In this document: piece after piece, positions 1 to 7,234 of the stretch
How the letters are laid out: each line of letters starts with the position of its first letter
Position numbering within the stretch: position 1 is the first letter of the stretch
NCBI GenBank assembly: GCA_039817205.1
Contig: JBCBWG010000086.1
Span: 1 to 12,144, forward strand
Direction: 5' to 3'
From: JBCBWG01 sp039817205
Lineage (GTDB): Bacteria > Pseudomonadota > Alphaproteobacteria > Rhizobiales > Hyphomicrobiaceae
DNA: 12,144 nucleotides
Program-made: the position numbers and the translations under genes
The notes under the pieces: model-generated
What the model was told of the DNA's origin: nothing
What the model saw: only the letters and a program-made list of their open reading frames with translations
Database searches by the model: none

Positions 1-1118
1 TGCATATCCTCGCGTAATGGTAATTCCAGCGGCTCCCCTTTGTGATCATCGAAATACGGCGCCAGCGTCTCACCGGTCACATCAGCAATACTTGCAACCT
101 GCCAGTTCGGCGAGCGGTCTTTATCGATGAGCAGCGCACGCACGCCTTCGGCAAAATCCCGATCGGCGAGAAACTGCTGCGCGAGGCGATAATCACCAAT
201 GAGTGTTTCGCGAATGTCCATATCGGCCGCTGCTCTCAAATGCCGGAGCGTCACGACAAGAGAAATCGGCGAGCGGCTCCGCAACGTTTTAAGCGTCTCC
301 GCCGCGAATAGCCTCGCATCGCCGCTTCCCTCTTTCGCGGCCGTTTCAAGCCTGTCGAAAATATCGGTCACCGAAGATCCAGAGAACCAATCCTGGATTT
401 GGTCGCGTTTGGAATAGACGGCACCGCCAGTTAGAGTTGCTCCTGTTTCAGCCGATCCGCAGAGACGATCGAGCAACGCATCGATGGGTTTGGCATCGGC
501 GAGTTCATCCACGAGTTCATCAAAGACCCCGCCATCGGCGCGATGGCTCGCGAGATCGAGCGCGCGAGCGTCATCCCGTTCGATCGTATTGCCCGTTAGC
601 GCGAGATACGTCCCGATATCATTCGGCAGTCTGGCGAGTGGATGGCAAATGCCAACGTCCGGAAAGAGCCCGATTACGGTCTCTGGCATGGCAAAGCGAT
701 AATTTGGGCCGGCGACCTTGTGCGTTCCAAAGCTCGTGAGCCCAACGCCTGAGCCCGCAACAAAACCGTCAATCAGCGAGACGGTTGGTTTCGGGAAGCA
801 CTCGAGCATCCAATTCAAACGATATTCGAATGCCAACGCCTCGTGGGCGGCGCTTAAGTCGCTTTCAGCCAGGCTCACCAGCTCGCGCACGTCGCCCCCG
901 GCACAAAACGCGCGATCGCTCGCCGATCGGATAACAAGCGCGTAGATGACGGGATCGCGCGCAAAAATGGGCAGCGCCTTGGCGATCTCCTGACGCATGG
1001 CGTTGGTCAGGGCATTGAGCGCGCGGGGCCGGTTGAGCGTGATGACCGCAACTGCGTTGCGCGTCTCGATCGTCACATCACCATCGGCGAAGTGTTTGGG
1101 TTCGGCGGCGTGCGCCAT
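1..1118 (-). CDS. 3-hydroxyisobutyryl-CoA hydrolase-like protein (enoyl-CoA hydratase/isomerase superfamily), 3' end cut by window
   Basis: About 372 codons are readable from the ATG at 1118 leftwards to the window edge with no stop, so only the last few residues should be missing. The protein has the crotonase fold in order: TLNRPRALNAL (res. 27-37), CAGGDV (72-77), PKPTVSLIDGFVAGSGVGLT (109-128), then AMPETVIGLFPDVG (143-156), holding the family's Glu (E146) and Asp (D154). The EYRLN and FPDVG motifs and the C-terminal EGVRALLIDKD segment mark the HIBCH subfamily, which hydrolyses 3-hydroxyisobutyryl-CoA in valine breakdown in the cytoplasm. A GGAG at 1125-1128 lies six bases before the ATG. 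It is divergent from the extensin-like gene. The stretch after FPDVG differs from the usual GGSYFLPRL, so exact substrate is uncertain; it could be another acyl-CoA hydrolase or hydratase of the superfamily. Confidence 0.87.
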   Translation of the reverse strand, partial: MAHAAEPKHFADGDVTIETRNAVAVITLNRPRALNALTNAMRQEIAKALPIFARDPVIYALVIRSASDRAFCAGGDVRELVSLAESDLSAAHEALAFEYRLNWMLECFPKPTVSLIDGFVAGSGVGLTSFGTHKVAGPNYRFAMPETVIGLFPDVGICHPLARLPNDIGTYLALTGNTIERDDARALDLASHRADGGVFDELVDELADAKPIDALLDRLCGSAETGATLTGGAVYSKRDQIQDWFSGSSVTDIFDRLETAAKEGSGDARLFAAETLKTLRSRSPISLVVTLRHLRAAADMDIRETLIGDYRLAQQFLADRDFAEGVRALLIDKDRSPNWQVASIADVTGETLAPYFDDHKGEPLELPLREDM

Positions 1119-1344
1119 CGCGTGCTCCACAGTTGCATTGGCCGCTTATGCACCGCCACCCGGAACGCCGGCGAGCCCATCGGCAATAAGAGGACCCAAG
1201 TCCTCGGACCATCAACCATTTAGAGGAATAGGTCTTTCTTGGATTTCATACCGCAAGCCTGCCTTCGCTTCGCCGCGAATCAGCCAGATTCGGAAGTGGG
1301 GCAGTAGCAGGCTGGGTGCTTGCTGGGTGAAATACGGGGTCAGC
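1119..1344. promoter_or_regulatory. Divergent intergenic region between HIBCH-like gene and extensin-like gene
   Basis: These 226 bases separate two divergently transcribed genes and should carry both promoters. An open frame on the plus strand runs through the whole region and into the minus-strand gene, but its translation has no domain or signal character, so I treat it as non-coding. The only clear structure is a perfect short inverted repeat at 1190-1205. I could not assign -35/-10 boxes with confidence. Confidence 0.4.
1190..1205. repeat. Perfect short inverted repeat (6-bp arms, 4-base loop)
   Basis: GAGGAC at 1190-1195 pairs perfectly with GTCCTC at 1200-1205 around a CCAA loop. It lies in the divergent intergenic region about 70 bases upstream of the HIBCH-like start and 140 upstream of the extensin-like start. 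It has no T-tract typical of a terminator on the plus strand, and only a weak TTATT on the minus strand. It could be an operator or a leader hairpin. A repeat this short can also occur by chance. Confidence 0.4.
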
Positions 1345-2679
1345 ATGACGGTGTTCGTCGGCGTTCGCCACGTCAGTGTGGCGTCAATTGTTGCATCAAT
1401 GACAGTGTTTGCTTGCACGGTGGGCGTCTCGTGCCTAATCGGAGCAAAGACCACTGCGGCGCAATCCACTCCGAATTCTGAGGCTGGGACCGTCCGCTAT
1501 GTTTTCACGCGTGACGGTCAGCTGACGCGGGTCGTGATCCCGCCGCCAAAGACCGCTCGTCGAACGCCCGCGCCCGCCGCACAGAGCCGCGCCCCAGCGC
1601 AAAGGCAGACCGTTCCGCAGCACCGAACCCAACCGCCGCGACGACGGTCACAGCCCAGCAGCGCGAGCGCTCAATCGGCGGCCGCCCCGCAAGCCCAGCC
1701 GCGCCATGTTGTTCATCGGCCAGCATTTGCGACACCCGCATCAGCGCGGAGGTGGTCGCAGTCAGATCGCGCGAAGGCTCTCGCTCTCTGTCAGCGGATT
1801 ATCGTGCAGACAGGCGCCGAGGTTGAAGTCCTCAAGCCGATTAAACGTGGCGCTTGCGGCGAACCGGCACCGGTTCGGCTCAAGGCCTTAGGTGGACGTG
1901 CCAACGTGCGATTTGATCCGCCACCTGTTCTCAACTGTCCGATGGTGGCTGCGCTCGCAGACTGGATTGGCCAGGATCTGCAGCCGGCCGCGAAGAAATA
2001 CACCGGTCGCCGTATCCGTGCGATCGACGTCATGAGCGACTATTCGTGCCGCAACGCCTACGGGCGCAAGCGTGGCCGATTGAGCCAGCACGCACGAGCC
2101 AATGCACTCGACATCCGAGGGTTTGCACTCACGGACCGGCGCGCGGTCGAGCTGATCGCACACTGGGGTCCGACCCGCCATCAGATGCGCCGCTATCTCG
2201 CGCGGAAAAAGAAAAAGCAGACATCACAAACCCAGCGCGCCCCGAAAATCGCTGCAGCCCCCCAAACATCAGAGCCTAAGACTGCAAAGCCCAGTCCTGC
2301 AGGGGCTCCGGCCATCACAACCGGAACGCTTGCCCGCGGCACGCTCGCACCGACCGTCGCGCCAACACTCCGGTCCGCAGCGGTGCCGACATTCAGCTTC
2401 ACCGGCCCTGGCAACAGCGCGATCGACAAGCGCGCGGAGCCGACGATGTCTCTCGGGATCTCACGCCTCGGCGGCCCAATCTCGGCCGCGACGACGCGGG
2501 TCTCGGCTCATCGCCTCTCGCGGGCAACCAAGCGCGGTTATCGCAAATTCTTGAAAACGGCACATCGCAGCGCCTGCCGGCATTTCGGAACCGTCCTCGG
2601 CCCGGAATATGACAGAGCCCACCGCAATCATTTCCACGTCGACCTTGCGAACCGAAGGCTTGGGACGTTCTGCCGGTGA
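1345..2679 (+). CDS. Secreted extensin-like C-terminal domain protein (LAS-type fold) with large internal insert
   Basis: This is a 444-residue protein from the ATG at 1345. That start gives a plausible signal peptide with a hydrophobic core at about res. 11-34 ending near TTAAQ. The open frame reaches upstream into the divergent gene, so earlier starts are unlikely. Residues 66-135 are a Pro/Ala/Arg/Gln-rich linker. The extensin-like C domain follows: LCQRIIVQTGAEVE (148-161), CGEPAPVRL (171-179), LNCPMVAAL (196-204), SCRNAYGRKRGRLSQHARAN (234-253), ALDIRGF (254-260), then FGTVLGPEYDRAHRNHFHVD (414-433). The SxHxxxxAxD and HFHxD motifs (S247, H249, D256, H429, H431) resemble the zinc ligands of LAS/VanY peptidases, so a role in cell-wall peptide cleavage is possible but not shown. 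Residues about 278-390 form a Lys-, Pro-, Ala- and Thr-rich insert between the two motif halves, which are normally much closer. Confidence 0.85.
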   Translation: MTVFVGVRHVSVASIVASMTVFACTVGVSCLIGAKTTAAQSTPNSEAGTVRYVFTRDGQLTRVVIPPPKTARRTPAPAAQSRAPAQRQTVPQHRTQPPRRRSQPSSASAQSAAAPQAQPRHVVHRPAFATPASARRWSQSDRAKALALCQRIIVQTGAEVEVLKPIKRGACGEPAPVRLKALGGRANVRFDPPPVLNCPMVAALADWIGQDLQPAAKKYTGRRIRAIDVMSDYSCRNAYGRKRGRLSQHARANALDIRGFALTDRRAVELIAHWGPTRHQMRRYLARKKKKQTSQTQRAPKIAAAPQTSEPKTAKPSPAGAPAITTGTLARGTLAPTVAPTLRSAAVPTFSFTGPGNSAIDKRAEPTMSLGISRLGGPISAATTRVSAHRLSRATKRGYRKFLKTAHRSACRHFGTVLGPEYDRAHRNHFHVDLANRRLGTFCR

Positions 2680-2803
2680 TCACCGAAAATCGGTTGGGCA
2701 AGCATCTGGCGCGACGCGGTCCGTCATCCGACGATAGGCGATTGTCTCAACGCTCTGAAACGGTCACTGTTTGGGACCCGGAAGTTTGGCGAACGAGTGG
2801 ACG

Positions 2804-3871
2804 ATGCAAGAGCGTGTGACGAGATCGAGTTTGGATCCAAAGCCGGGGCGTTCGAGCGTTGCCGACTGCCAAGTGGGTTGCTATCCGGCGCTCCGAATGC
2901 GGCGGAACCGGAAGGCCAACTGGTCGCGTCGGCTCGTTGCTGAAAATCACCTGAGCCCCGCAGATCTCATTTGGCCGATGTTTGTCGTCGAAGGCTCCGA
3001 AGTAAACGACCCCGTCAGCTCGATGCCGGGCGTCCACCGGATCTCGGTCGATCGGTTTCCAGCTGCCGCCGACGAGGCCATGGCGCTCGGGATTCCAGCC
3101 ATCGCAATCTTTCCCTACACCGCCCCCGACAAACGAGACGAAGCCGCAACCGAAGCGCTCAACCCGGACAACCTCGTCTGTCGCGCCGTCCGGGCCGTGC
3201 GCGGCGCGGGCTTGGACATCGGCATTATCTGTGATGCAGCGCTAGATCCCTACACGAGCCACGGGCACGATGGATTTCTACGTGACGGCGTTATCTTGAA
3301 CGACGAGACGGTCGCAGCCCTCATCACCCAGTCCCTGATCCAAGTGGACGCGGGATGCGATGTCATTGCACCGTCGGACATGATGGACGGCCGGGTTGGC
3401 GCAATCCGAGAGGCGCTCGAGGCCGCCGGCCACACCAACACGCAAATCCTGTCCTACGCTGCCAAATATGCGTCCGGGTTTTATAGCCCATTCCGCGATG
3501 CAATTGGATCAACCACGGCGCTGAAGGGCGATAAGCGCACGTATCAGATGGACCCGGCGAACGGAGATGAAGCAATCCGTGAGGTTGCACTCGACATCGC
3601 CGAAGGCGCCGACATGGTCATGGTCAAACCGGGCATGCCCTATCTCGACATCATCTCTCGCGTGTCTCGGGAGTTCGGCGTGCCGACCGTCGCCTACCAG
3701 GTCTCAGGCGAATACTCGATGTTGATGGCGGCGGCCCAAAACGGATGGCTCGATGCCGACCGGGTGATGATGGAGAGCCTGATGGCGTTCAAGCGGGCGG
3801 GGGCCTGCAGTGTCCTCACATACTTTGCCCCAGCCGCTGCCCGTCTCATGGCGAAACAGGCCTCAACTTAG
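2804..3871 (+). CDS. hemB: Porphobilinogen synthase (delta-aminolevulinic acid dehydratase)
   Basis: HemB condenses two 5-aminolevulinates into porphobilinogen in the cytoplasm, the second step of the common tetrapyrrole route to haem, cobalamin or chlorophyll. The 355-residue reading from ATG 2804 matches the family across its length: MRRNRK (res. 32-37), LIWPMFVVEG (55-64), IAIFPYT (100-106), ALNPDNL (118-124), DPYTSHGHDG (148-157), DVIAPSDMMDGR (186-197), SYAAKYAS (217-224) with Schiff-base K221, YQMDPAN (247-253), and MVKPGMPYLD (273-282) with the second active-site lysine K275. The three zinc-binding cysteines of the E. coli type are replaced by A146, D148 and D156, the pattern of Mg-dependent alphaproteobacterial enzymes. 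The start is uncertain: an in-frame TTG at 2771 and a GTG at 2816 also exist, and a weak GAGTGG precedes ATG 2804. It lies 124 bases after the extensin-like gene. Confidence 0.96.
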   Translation: MQERVTRSSLDPKPGRSSVADCQVGCYPALRMRRNRKANWSRRLVAENHLSPADLIWPMFVVEGSEVNDPVSSMPGVHRISVDRFPAAADEAMALGIPAIAIFPYTAPDKRDEAATEALNPDNLVCRAVRAVRGAGLDIGIICDAALDPYTSHGHDGFLRDGVILNDETVAALITQSLIQVDAGCDVIAPSDMMDGRVGAIREALEAAGHTNTQILSYAAKYASGFYSPFRDAIGSTTALKGDKRTYQMDPANGDEAIREVALDIAEGADMVMVKPGMPYLDIISRVSREFGVPTVAYQVSGEYSMLMAAAQNGWLDADRVMMESLMAFKRAGACSVLTYFAPAAARLMAKQAST

Positions 3872-3904
3872 GGTGACGACGCTTTGCGCCAAGGCCCGTT
3901 GACG

Positions 3905-3940
3905 CAAGCGGTTCCCGGCTGCCGAGGCGGAGGCCGCTTG
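3905..3940. repeat. Inverted repeat in the hemB-bpt intergenic region
   Basis: CAAGCGG at 3905-3911 is complementary to CCGCTTG at 3934-3940 with 22 GC-rich bases between. It starts 34 bases after the hemB stop. It could form a hairpin at the end of the hemB transcript, but no T-run follows, so a rho-independent terminator is not supported. Confidence 0.3.
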
Positions 3941-3983
3941 GGTCCTCGCGGTGATCTGCGGTAAAATTGCTGATAGGAACTGC

Positions 3984-4011
3984 TTGCACTCGCTCGCGTT
4001 GCAGCCATACT
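3984..4011 (+). promoter_or_regulatory. Candidate sigma-70-type promoter for bpt
   Basis: TTGCAC (3984-3989) and CATACT (4006-4011) are separated by 16 bases and lie 63 bases before the bpt start, within a 203-base gene-free gap. Both hexamers match the consensus only in part, and alphaproteobacterial promoters are loose, so this is a suggestion from position and sequence alone. Confidence 0.3.
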
Positions 4012-4074
4012 CGCAGGTGGGCTACCTAGCCGACGCGCTACCTGGCGTATGACAACTCGGATGGCAAATCCCGC

Positions 4075-4851
4075 ATGACAGAGCAGCACAAGAACTTTCC
4101 GGAGTTCTACGTGACATCTGCGCAGGCGTGCCCGTATCTGCCAAACCGGCGGGAACGGAAGCTATTCACGCATCTGACGCCCGAGAAGCCAACCGCACTT
4201 GTCGACACGTTGCTGCGCGGCGGCTTTCGGCGCAGCCAAAACATCGCCTACATGCCCTATTGCGACGGATGCCAAGCCTGCATCTCGGTTCGCGTGATCA
4301 ATGAGACGTTCGAGGCCACTCGCAATCAGCGCCGCATCTTGAGCCGAAATCGCGATCTGTTTGCGCGCCGTCTCAAGGCCCAGCCGACCGCCGAACACTA
4401 CGCGCTGTTCCGACGCTACATCGATGCGCGTCACGGCGATGGCGGCATGGCGGATATGACGGTCCTCGATTTCGCGATGATGATCGAAGACTCGATCGTC
4501 AATACATCGCTCACGGAGTACCGCCTCAAGCCACGCAACGCGATCGACACCCGCGTCGAAGATTGGCCGCTGATCGCCGTCTCACTGTGCGATCGTCTCT
4601 CCGACGGCGTGTCTATGGTCTACAGCTTTTTCGACCCGGAAGAGGATCGCCGCAGCCTCGGCACCTACATGATCCTTGAGCACATCACGTACGCCAGGCG
4701 TCTTGGCCTCCCGTACCTATATCTTGGCTACTGGATCGATCGCTCACAGAAGATGGCCTACAAAACGCGCTTCCAGCCCCAGCAGCATCTCGGCCCCGAC
4801 GGCTGGTACGATTATCGTCCCATCCCCGCCGCGAAAGCGACAAGCGATTAG
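4075..4851 (+). CDS. bpt: Aspartate/glutamate leucyltransferase (Bpt, arginyl-tRNA-protein transferase family)
   Basis: Bpt transfers leucine from Leu-tRNA to proteins with N-terminal Asp or Glu, making them N-degron substrates for ClpS/ClpAP in the cytoplasm. The 258-residue length is typical. Diagnostic motifs are CPYLPNRRERKLFT (res. 19-32), the GFRRSQNIAY block (50-59), a cysteine cluster CDGCQAC (C63, C66, C69), SVRV (71-74), the RNRDL segment (91-95), YSFFDPEE (183-190), LGTYMILEHI (195-204) and LGYWI with KMAYKTRF (217-233). The N-terminal and C-terminal halves correspond to the ATE-N and ATE-C domains. The ATG at 4075 fits the family's N-terminus, though no strong ribosome binding site precedes it. 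It lies 203 bases downstream of hemB. Confidence 0.95.
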   Translation: MTEQHKNFPEFYVTSAQACPYLPNRRERKLFTHLTPEKPTALVDTLLRGGFRRSQNIAYMPYCDGCQACISVRVINETFEATRNQRRILSRNRDLFARRLKAQPTAEHYALFRRYIDARHGDGGMADMTVLDFAMMIEDSIVNTSLTEYRLKPRNAIDTRVEDWPLIAVSLCDRLSDGVSMVYSFFDPEEDRRSLGTYMILEHITYARRLGLPYLYLGYWIDRSQKMAYKTRFQPQQHLGPDGWYDYRPIPAAKATSD

Positions 4852-4931
4852 CCGAACGGTGTGATGTTGCGACGGCGTTTATCCTCACGCCCGTCCTTCC
4901 GAAGCATTCAACACCAAACCACGCACCGCAC

Positions 4932-5615
4932 ATGACACCCGATCTGCCACAGACCGAAATCGCGATCGTCGAGATGACGAACGCTTTTCGCGCGAAACAA
5001 GAGCTCGGCGCCGTGCGCCGGTCTCGGCAGCTTGATGTGATTGCCCGAAGATACGCGCGCTTCCTCGCCGAAAGCGGCCGGTTCTCCCATACGGCCGACG
5101 GGCGACAGCCAGCCGATCGTGCAACAGCTGGCGGCTACGACTACTGCCAGTTCGCCGAGAACTTGGCCTCGCTTCTCGACAGTCGTGGGTTTCGCACGCG
5201 GCAGTTGGCACGCGAGGCGGTCACCGGTTGGGAGAACTCACCCGGCCACCGCCGAAATATGCTGACACCGCACTCAACCGAGATCGGCGTCGGCGTTGCA
5301 AAAGCCCCGGGGCAATCCAAATTCTTAGCCGTTCAACTGTTCGGTCGGCCCGCTGCTCTGCGATATCGAATGCGTATTCGGAACGTGAGCGGCCGACACG
5401 TAAGATACAAACTCGGGCCAGACAACCAGCGGTTGCCAAGCCGGACCGAGGTCACACATACGCTCTGTCAGCCAGCCGCACTGACGTTCCCCAAGGCCGG
5501 ACTGTTCAGCCGGAACATTGCGTCTGAGTTTTCCGTCCGTAACGGAGACCTTTTCATCGTCCGACGCGGAAGCAGTGGCCGCATCGTCGTCGATCATCGT
5601 CCAGACGTCCAGTAA
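4932..5615 (+). CDS. CAP/SCP-domain protein without visible signal peptide
   Basis: This 227-residue protein has a bacterial CAP (SCP/PR-1) domain at about res. 10-135. The cavity residues are present: H53 (RFSH), E76 (FAENLAS) and H106 (WENSPGHRRNML), followed by IGVGVA (118-123). Residues about 140-227 form a basic tail with no family I can name, ending in FIVRRGSSGRIVVDH. CAP proteins of bacteria are usually exported and their biochemical role is mostly unknown. Here the frame has no earlier ATG, GTG or TTG before it merges into bpt. The N-terminus (MTPDLPQTEI) is not a signal peptide, and no ribosome binding site is visible before 4932. A start at an unusual codon upstream would not add a hydrophobic core. 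The gene lies 80 bases after bpt and is convergent with the ATP12 gene. Confidence 0.85.
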   Translation: MTPDLPQTEIAIVEMTNAFRAKQELGAVRRSRQLDVIARRYARFLAESGRFSHTADGRQPADRATAGGYDYCQFAENLASLLDSRGFRTRQLAREAVTGWENSPGHRRNMLTPHSTEIGVGVAKAPGQSKFLAVQLFGRPAALRYRMRIRNVSGRHVRYKLGPDNQRLPSRTEVTHTLCQPAALTFPKAGLFSRNIASEFSVRNGDLFIVRRGSSGRIVVDHRPDVQ

Positions 5616-5663
5616 GTTGGCATCGACAACGGCGAAACGGACACCGCGCAGCGCAGCGCTCCA

Positions 5664-6512
5664 TCACGTGTTTTGTGTTTCGCAGGATAAGACAAAGCAA
5701 GCAGCATCGAACTCGCGGCGACGCCGCGTGCGGCGGGTCATGGCTTCCTCGTCTTCGCCCCACTGGCTGATTTGCCAATCTTCGTCGACATGAGCCGCGG
5801 CCCACGCTTCGTCCGGCGACTGTGCGCGTTCAACGAGGGCGAGTGCCAGTAACGACGATCCAGTAAGCGTCATTGCAACGTGCATCGCGCCAAGACGGAA
5901 CGGATCGTGAGCGGCGATCGCATCGCGCACGGCCTCAAGTGTTTCATCCGGTTGTGCGACCGGCATGATGCCACCGGCCAATTTGAACGTCGCGCCAAGC
6001 CGCGCCTCAGCCCAGGCGATCGGCGGGTCCCAGTGCGCATTTTGCAAAGCCACGAGTTGGGCCGGACTTTCCGCGCGATAACAAAGAAGATCGCTCCCCG
6101 CGTACTCAACGATCTCGTGGCGCAACCGGTCCATGTTGGCTGAGACGCCATCGAGGATCGTGTTGCTGAGGCGGGTCAGCGGCATGGTTTCAGGGTCAAT
6201 CCGCTCGCCCTGCTCGCGCCACTCCGTCCCGATCGCCTCGGCCAGCTCGTAGTGCGAAACCGCGAGCGGCTGCTTGCCGGGCGTACGCACCGGTCGGCCA
6301 TCGAGCAAAATGGCGTGCGCCCGCGTGGGGCTCTCGCCAACACCGATTGTCACGGACGTATAAAACCGCTTTGGCAGTTCCGGGAGCGCCTCGCGCCCGA
6401 TCCGCTTGATCGCATCATCCCGTGCAGCCGCCGTCTGATCATCGCTCGGCGCGTCCCTGGACGGTTGGTCCAAATCAAACAAAGATGCGCGCTCGTCGTC
6501 TGGCCGGCTCAT
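5664..6512 (-). CDS. ATP12-family F1-ATPase assembly chaperone
   Basis: ATP12 proteins bind the alpha subunit of F1 and help assemble the alpha/beta hexamer of ATP synthase; alphaproteobacteria carry the ancestor of the mitochondrial factor. The 282-residue product has an acidic, low-complexity N-terminus (1-40) and then the family motifs: LPKRFYTSV (46-54), LLDGRPVRTP (69-78), EWREQGERIDPETMPLTRLSN (97-117), YAGSDLLCYRAESP (137-150), QNAHWDP (157-163), LTGSSLLALAL (216-226), and DEDWQISQWGEDEEA (243-257), whose Glu/Asp cluster includes the functionally important region known from yeast Atp12. Its ATG overlaps the stop of the HAD gene as ATGA (6509-6512), so translation is likely coupled. It is the last gene of the minus-strand cluster. 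I see no clear terminator in the 48 bases before the convergent CAP gene. Confidence 0.94.
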   Translation of the reverse strand: MSRPDDERASLFDLDQPSRDAPSDDQTAAARDDAIKRIGREALPELPKRFYTSVTIGVGESPTRAHAILLDGRPVRTPGKQPLAVSHYELAEAIGTEWREQGERIDPETMPLTRLSNTILDGVSANMDRLRHEIVEYAGSDLLCYRAESPAQLVALQNAHWDPPIAWAEARLGATFKLAGGIMPVAQPDETLEAVRDAIAAHDPFRLGAMHVAMTLTGSSLLALALVERAQSPDEAWAAAHVDEDWQISQWGEDEEAMTRRTRRRREFDAACFVLSCETQNT

Positions 6513-7189
6513 GCGGGGTCCAATTCCGAACTGAAAAACTCTCTGAGAGCTTGGCGGAGATCTGGTCTGGTCTCACAAATCTGGTGCGCACCGGCGCGGA
6601 TCAGATGATCGACCGGATGGTAGCCCCAGGTCACGCCAATCGCCCGCACGCCCGCGGCCCGCGCCATCTCGATGTCGAACGTGGTGTCGCCGACCATCAC
6701 GGTGTCCGCGGCCGACACACCACTGGCAGCCATCGCCGCCTCGATCATTTCCGGGTGCGGCTTCGAGGGATGGTTGTCCGCCGTATGGATCGACACGAAC
6801 CGGCCCTCGAGCCGCTGGTGCTGCAAAACACGATCGACGCCGCGACGAGATTTGCCCGTTGCGATCGCCATGAGCGTCTCATCACCGGCACTAATGTCGT
6901 CGAGAATATCGCGCATCCCGTCATAGAGCGGCTCATCACTCCCCGGAACGAGACGGAGCTCACCGAACGCACGCTTATAGCCTTCTGAGATGGCATGAAC
7001 CCGTGCCTGCTCGAGATCGGGCACGAGCATCGCGACCGCATATGGCAATGACAAACCAACGATCGACAGAATGGTTTCGCGTGGCGGTGGGCTGAGGCCC
7101 TCGCGCTCAAACGCGGTCACCATCGCCGAGACGATCAGGTGCTGACTGTCGACCAGGGTGCCGTCGCAATCAAAGATGACGAGCTTCAT
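6509..7189 (-). CDS. HAD-IA family hydrolase, phosphoglycolate phosphatase-like
   Basis: This 226-residue protein has all four HAD motifs: DCDGTLVDS (res. 7-15) with nucleophile D7 and acid/base D9, a threonine in IATGKS (T111), a lysine in SKPHPEM (K143), and GDTTFD (D168, D172) for Mg. A helical cap sits between motif I and motif II (about res. 16-85), as in subfamily IA enzymes related to Gph, which clear small phosphate esters such as 2-phosphoglycolate. The real substrate cannot be read from sequence. A strong AAGGAGG at 7194-7200 sits four bases before the ATG. Downstream it overlaps the ATP12 start by four bases; upstream the rluC-like stop is 45 bases away. Confidence 0.92.
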   Translation of the reverse strand: MKLVIFDCDGTLVDSQHLIVSAMVTAFEREGLSPPPRETILSIVGLSLPYAVAMLVPDLEQARVHAISEGYKRAFGELRLVPGSDEPLYDGMRDILDDISAGDETLMAIATGKSRRGVDRVLQHQRLEGRFVSIHTADNHPSKPHPEMIEAAMAASGVSAADTVMVGDTTFDIEMARAAGVRAIGVTWGYHPVDHLIRAGAHQICETRPDLRQALREFFSSELDPA

Positions 7190-7193
7190 CGTC

Positions 7194-7200
7194 CCTCCTT
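7194..7200 (-). promoter_or_regulatory. Strong ribosome binding site of the HAD hydrolase gene
   Basis: AAGGAGG on the minus strand lies four bases upstream of the ATG at 7189. It is the best Shine-Dalgarno match in the cluster and fixes the start. Confidence 0.75.
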
Positions 7201-7234
7201 TGCCCGCCAGTTCCGCAGTCTGGCCGCGCGCGGC

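Noticed and set aside
42..945. Several plus-strand open frames under the HIBCH-like gene
   Set aside because: They are antisense to a gene with clear motifs. Their translations are Arg/Ser-rich, with no recognisable domain.
997..1344. N-terminal extension of the extensin-like gene, with the open frame reaching back to 997
   Set aside because: It overlaps the start of the well-supported minus-strand HIBCH-like gene, shows no domain, and would bury the signal peptide that begins at 1345.
2682..2694. ACCGA-AAA-TCGGT hairpin right after the extensin-like stop as a terminator
   Set aside because: The stem is only 5 bp and no T-run follows. It is too weak to call.
3868..4089. Minus-strand open frame of 73 codons in the hemB-bpt gap
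   Set aside because: It has no ribosome binding site, overlaps both neighbours' ends, and its composition is that of an antisense shadow; no RDD-like helices are present.
5616..5663. Bidirectional terminator between the convergent CAP and ATP12 genes
   Set aside because: The gap contains GC-rich repeats (gcgcagcgcagcgc) but no clear stem followed by a T-tract on either strand.
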